Shown: piece after piece, positions 58,071 to 61,008 of the stretch
Layout: the number at the start of each line of letters is the position of its first letter
Numbering within the stretch: position 1 is the stretch's first letter
Assembly: GCF_010672455.1 (NCBI RefSeq)
Contig: NZ_JAAHGO010000007.1
Location: forward strand, 72,697-133,704
Direction: 5' to 3'
Origin: Okeania sp. SIO2C9
GTDB taxonomy: Bacteria; Cyanobacteriota; Cyanobacteriia; Cyanobacteriales; Microcoleaceae
DNA: 61,008 nt
Translations under genes and position numbers: made by a program
The notes under the pieces: generated by a model
Told to the model about the DNA's origin: nothing
The model's input: the letters and a program-made list of their open reading frames with translations, nothing else
The model's database searches: none

Positions 58071-58286
58071 TTTGTAGATTTCTGGGAAATGTTTCAAGCT
58101 GTAGTCAAAGCAGGATATTGGTTTGGCGCTATGGTGAATGTTCCACAATCCTATTCACTGGTGAGGTGTACAGTAGCTCCTAGTTTTGATTTTAATGATT
58201 TTGAGTTGGGTAAGCAAGAGAAATTAAATAAACTTTATCCCCAACATCAGTCTCTGATTGAGAAAATGACACGATTAATATTGTGA
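58065..58286 (+). pseudogene. C-terminal fragment of a cupin_5 (DUF985) gene
   Basis: '[20 protein letters not shown]', 'YSLVRCTVAPSFDFNDFELG' and 'YPQHQSLIEKMTRL' are the C-terminal half of cupin_5 proteins. The N-terminal half is absent: the fragment begins exactly where the first duplication copy ends and stops where the second begins. So it is a remnant of the original neighbour, trapped between the copies. Confidence 0.85.
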
Positions 58287-59494
58287 GAGGGAATTGGAAT
58301 AATTAGTAAAAAGATTGGGGACAAACTAATTATTTTTTAGTCCAACGATTTACATTATTCATAAAAATTTCCTCTAATATATCTTTAATGGTGTAGGTTA
58401 ATTCCCACTCAGGATAATGATTTTTAAATTTTTGGATATCACTAATCCACCAAATATGATCCCCAATTCGATTAGATTCTACATAACTATAATCAAGCTT
58501 TTTTTCTGTAATTACTTGACAATAATCAATGGCTTCTAACATTGAGCAATTGCTAAAACGACTGCCTCCTATATTATAGATTTCAGCTACTCTAGGAGCT
58601 TGATAATAGTGCCAAAAAGCATTGACTAAATCATAGCTATGAATATTATCACGCACTTGTTTGCCTTTATATCCATAAATTTCATAGGGTTCTCCAGTCA
58701 TAGTACATTTCATCAAATAAGATAAAAAACCATGCAATTTAGCTCCGGAATGACTTGATCCTGTCAAACATCCACCTCGAAAAGAAGCTGTTTTTAAGTT
58801 AAAATAGCGACCATATTCTTGCACTAAAATATCAGCAGCTATTTTAGAAACTCCAAATAGAGAATGTTTTGAATTATCAATACTCATATTTTCATCAACA
58901 CCTTGAAAGTAATGATGTGACTTCTGAATTTCCCAACGTAGTTCTTGCTCAATAAGGGGTAAATAGTTTGGGGTATCTCCGTAAACTTTATTCGTTGAAC
59001 AAAAAATAAATACAGAATTTGGACAGTGCTGACGAGTATTTTCTAGTAAAACTAAAGTGCCATTAGCATTAACTGTAAAATCAGTGTAGGGATCTTTAGC
59101 GGCCCAATCATGGGAAGGTTGAGCTGCTGCATGAATAATCAAGCTAATGTCTTGACCATAAGTCTGAAAAATTCTAGAGATTTTTTGTTGGTCTCGAATA
59201 TCAGCATTATGATGAATATAATGCTCTCCATAATCTTCTAAAAGGCGATCGCGATTCCAATCTGTTGATGCTTCTTCACCAAAGAAAAAAGAACGCATAT
59301 TATTATCAATGCCAACAATAGTAAAACCTTTGGCGCAAAAAAAACGTACAGATTCAGAACCTATTAATCCAGCTGCTCCTGTTATTAAGATAATACTCAT
59401 GTTATGTCTATTCTCAGAATATTTTTAAATAATAAACTTAATATAAGATTGTTTTAATAAATTAGCAATCAGATAATTATAGATTTTATTGATT
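58278..59494. repeat. Second copy of the 1.2-kb tandem duplication
   Basis: See 56852-58070. It lacks most of the glf-like gene; only its last ~30 bp are copied, now fused to the cupin fragment's end. Confidence 0.93.
58330..59400 (-). CDS. NAD-dependent sugar epimerase/dehydratase, copy 2
   Basis: 356 residues, about 95% identical to copy 1. Differences fall at informative sites: '[12 protein letters not shown]' has Phe where copy 1 has the Tyr of YxxxK; '[11 protein letters not shown]' replaces '[11 protein letters not shown]'; 'STNKVYGD' and 'HAAAQPSHD' look like the more usual family forms (from memory). Which copy is ancestral at position 182 cannot be told without an alignment. Both frames are intact, so both are probably expressed. 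Same upstream sequence as copy 1. Confidence 0.87.
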   Translation of the reverse strand: MSIILITGAAGLIGSESVRFFCAKGFTIVGIDNNMRSFFFGEEASTDWNRDRLLEDYGEHYIHHNADIRDQQKISRIFQTYGQDISLIIHAAAQPSHDWAAKDPYTDFTVNANGTLVLLENTRQHCPNSVFIFCSTNKVYGDTPNYLPLIEQELRWEIQKSHHYFQGVDENMSIDNSKHSLFGVSKIAADILVQEYGRYFNLKTASFRGGCLTGSSHSGAKLHGFLSYLMKCTMTGEPYEIYGYKGKQVRDNIHSYDLVNAFWHYYQAPRVAEIYNIGGSRFSNCSMLEAIDYCQVITEKKLDYSYVESNRIGDHIWWISDIQKFKNHYPEWELTYTIKDILEEIFMNNVNRWTKK

Positions 59495-59894
59495 AGAGTT
59501 TTGGCGATACCTAGGTGCTTAGTTCAGTATATCTAGTATCTGAACTCAAATATCCTGCAATTAACATGACGGTTATTTAAGTTTTTATGGATAGAGATAG
59601 AATCAGAAATACTGGGCGATCGCTGAAAAAATTATAGCGTTAGGGGAGCTTTGCGTCAGCAATCGCTCTATTTACTATGCGCTATATATAGTGTATTTGC
59701 GTAAGTCCTGACTATAGTTTTATGTCGGTTTTATGAAGCAGCGTAGTTTAGATAGAGGTTATCGACCTGGAATCGTACTAATTGATGCTGGTGCATGGTA
59801 ACAACACAGCATTTCTGAAAAAATTAGAAGAAAGAAAATTAGAATAAAGCTTTGACTGAGAAACAGGTAGATTAATCTGACTTCTTTTAGCCGA
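59401..59894. other. Spacer with transposase remnant and half MITE
   Basis: After the duplication end (59494) comes AT-rich DNA with GCGATCGC (about 59617), the right half of the 91-bp MITE (TATATATAG...GCGTAAGTCCTG, 59685-59720) and the DDE transposase fragment listed next. Confidence 0.6.
59734..59860 (+). pseudogene. Fragment of a DDE transposase (IS701/IS4-like)
   Basis: 'MKQRSLDRGYRPGIVLIDAG' then, after a frameshift, 'GNNTAFLKKLEERKLE' and a stop. The 'D-x-x-Y/W-G-N-N-x-x-F-L-x-x-L-E-E' order is a DDE-type transposase core. Only about 40 codons remain. Confidence 0.7.
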
Positions 59895-60884
59895 TTAATG
59901 ACTCGCTGCTCTCTGATGACGTTCTCTCAGATAAGAAAGAAATTCTTTACCTTCACGCAAACGACGCACTAACATTTGCGGGTCTACTAGCATTTCACCA
60001 ACTATAGGAATAATTGACTTCGGTCTAAAATAAAACCGACGATACATCTGCTCTACTCCATCTTCAATTTCACTACCTGACAAATTAGGATACTGCAACG
60101 CTGACATCTGAATTCCAGAATTAGCAACCAAAGCATCGCCAGTAAACCAACCATTTTCCTGAGCTTGACTATATAATTCTGTTCCAGGGTAGGGGGAAGC
60201 GATCAAGACTTGAATCGTATGAGGGTTTACTTCACAAGCAAAACGGATAGTTTCCTCAATAGTTTCTCTACTCTCATTGGGTAAACCGAGAATAAAAGCT
60301 CCATGAACTTTAATCCCCAACTTATGGCAATTTTCCATAAATTTGCGGGCGACTTCTAATTTGATTCCTTTTTTGACTCCATCCAAAATTTGTTGATTTC
60401 CAGATTCAAAACCTACCAAAAGCAAACGTAGACCGTTATTTCTCAATTCTTTAAGAGTGTCATAATCTAAATTTCCACGAGCGTTGCAACTCCAGGTTAG
60501 CTTCAGTCGCTTCAAATGTTCGCTAATAGCGATCGCTCGTTTTTTATCAATAGTAAAGGTATCGTCATCAAAAAAGTATTCTCGCACAGAGCTGCCCCAA
60601 ATAGCTTTTGCTTCTGCCATTTCTCGCCCTACTGCTTCGGGACTTTTGGCTCGGTATTGATGTCCGCCAATAGTTTGTGGCCACAAACAGAAAGTGCATT
60701 TAGCAGGGCAACCGCGACCTGTATATAAGGAGATGTAGGGAGCGAGTAAATAACCAATTAGATATTTGCGAATATCCAGATGTTCTGCATAAACAGGAAA
60801 AACACTAGGCATTGCATCCCAGTCATGAATTAATTCTCGTTCTGGTGTATGGTGAATATTGCCTTGGGAATCATGGTAACTCAA
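59895..60884 (-). pseudogene. hpnJ: 5'-truncated hpnJ, hopanoid-associated radical SAM protein
   Basis: The remaining 329 residues hold the radical SAM core: C59-x3-C63-x2-C66 ('GRGCPAKCTFCLWPQTIGGH'), 'EYFFDDDTFTIDKKRAIAIS', 'LRLLLVGFESGNQQILDGVK' and 'KVHGAFILGLPNESRETIEE', with the C-terminus 'RLREGKEFLSYLRERHQRAA'. HpnJ proteins are about 470-480 residues; the missing ~145 N-terminal residues would be the B12-binding-like domain. The break falls at ACCGTACGA, the right end of a tnpB element that fills 60886 onward. The ATG-less start shows an insertion cut the gene; product probably not functional. Confidence 0.88.
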
Positions 60885-60885
60885 C

Positions 60886-61008
60886 CGTACGAAAAAAACT
60901 GTAGAAAATCGTAACAGCTTTTATCTTGATATTGGATTAACCAATACAGGCTGTACGGCACAGCTCACTATTCCCTCGGGAGGAAATGCCTCTGGGAATT
61001 TCTTTCTA
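60886..61008. mobile_element. Right end of a tnpB-type element, running off the window
   Basis: ACCGTACGAAAAAAACTGTA to GGGAATTTCTTTCTA matches 28491-28617, the right end of the tnpB relic there, over about 120 bp with small indels. The tnpB body would lie beyond the window edge. Confidence 0.9.

Noticed and set aside
58065-58286. Functional small cupin gene
   Set aside because: Only the C-terminal half of cupin_5 is present and its borders coincide with the duplication junctions.
58330-59400. Declaring copy 2 of the epimerase inactive because of Phe at the YxxxK Tyr
   Set aside because: I recall homologues with Phe at this position, so inactivity cannot be claimed from this window.

Overview
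The window is a low-GC, repeat-rich filamentous cyanobacterial genome segment. The evidence is a form I RuBisCO operon with rbcX between rbcL and rbcS, the secE-nusG-rplK-rplA-rplJ-rplL order, groEL under a CIRCE operator, many HIP1-type GCGATCGC octamers, cofH, a vMAP/NB-ARC ATPase, a Uma2 nuclease and hopanoid-type hpnJ. The low GC, mini-satellites, MITEs and broken tnpB copies suggest an Oscillatoriales/Microcoleaceae relative (Trichodesmium, Okeania, Lyngbya or Moorea type); the genus is inference.

Layout. 1-2610: about nine tandem copies of a non-coding 292-312 bp unit. 2.7-9.7 kb: a Rieske oxygenase, then on the minus strand rplS, tRNA-Trp, secE, nusG, rplK, rplA, rplJ and rplL with an L10 leader. 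9.8-17.9 kb: a dead tnpB, an EamA transporter with a coiled-coil head, groEL, a restriction-type nuclease gene split by a deleted IS605-type element, and a Phd antitoxin gene split by an IscB tail. 18.1-19.5 kb: a STAND ATPase. 20.2-25.3 kb: a seven-gene plus-strand operon encoding E1, ubiquitin-like protein, E2, membrane-anchored JAB protease, two membrane-anchored RING-like proteins and a PIN-like protein. 25.9-32.1 kb: two more dead tnpB copies, an HTH protein, a Uma2 nuclease and a gene with a premature stop. 32.2-39.2 kb: cofH, a GT39-type glycosyltransferase with an expanded internal repeat, panB and a dead STAND paralogue. 39.7-45.9 kb: membrane proteins, an intact tnpB and toxin-antitoxin genes or relics. 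46.2-48.0 kb: a Ser/Thr kinase. 49.6-52.0 kb: rbcL-rbcX-rbcS. 52.3-60.9 kb: hydrolase, SET, GNAT, SRPBCC, a UDP-galactopyranose-mutase-like gene, two tandemly duplicated epimerases and a 5'-truncated hpnJ.

The most promising system is the ubiquitin-like operon at 20.2-25.3 kb. It has E1, E2, modifier, deconjugase and two E3-like candidates. Five of its proteins (E2, JAB, both RING-like proteins and the PIN-like protein) also carry a short tryptophan motif of the form [ILV]-x-W-[DEVTN]-[DEN]-[ILVS], eight copies in all, mostly at their termini or in linkers. These proteins are otherwise largely unrelated, so the motif looks like a shared docking or substrate tag. I do not know it as a described feature.

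The second theme is how repeats reshape coding DNA. Palindromes and 24-nt double-hairpin units sit in frame inside tnpB relics; a palindrome with a 66-bp flanking duplication sits in frame in a STAND gene; PATE-like relics of TnpB and IscB elements split other genes. Gene tails and heads (cofH, the STAND gene, an epimerase block) are copied nearby. Both window ends fall in repeats, as expected of a draft contig.
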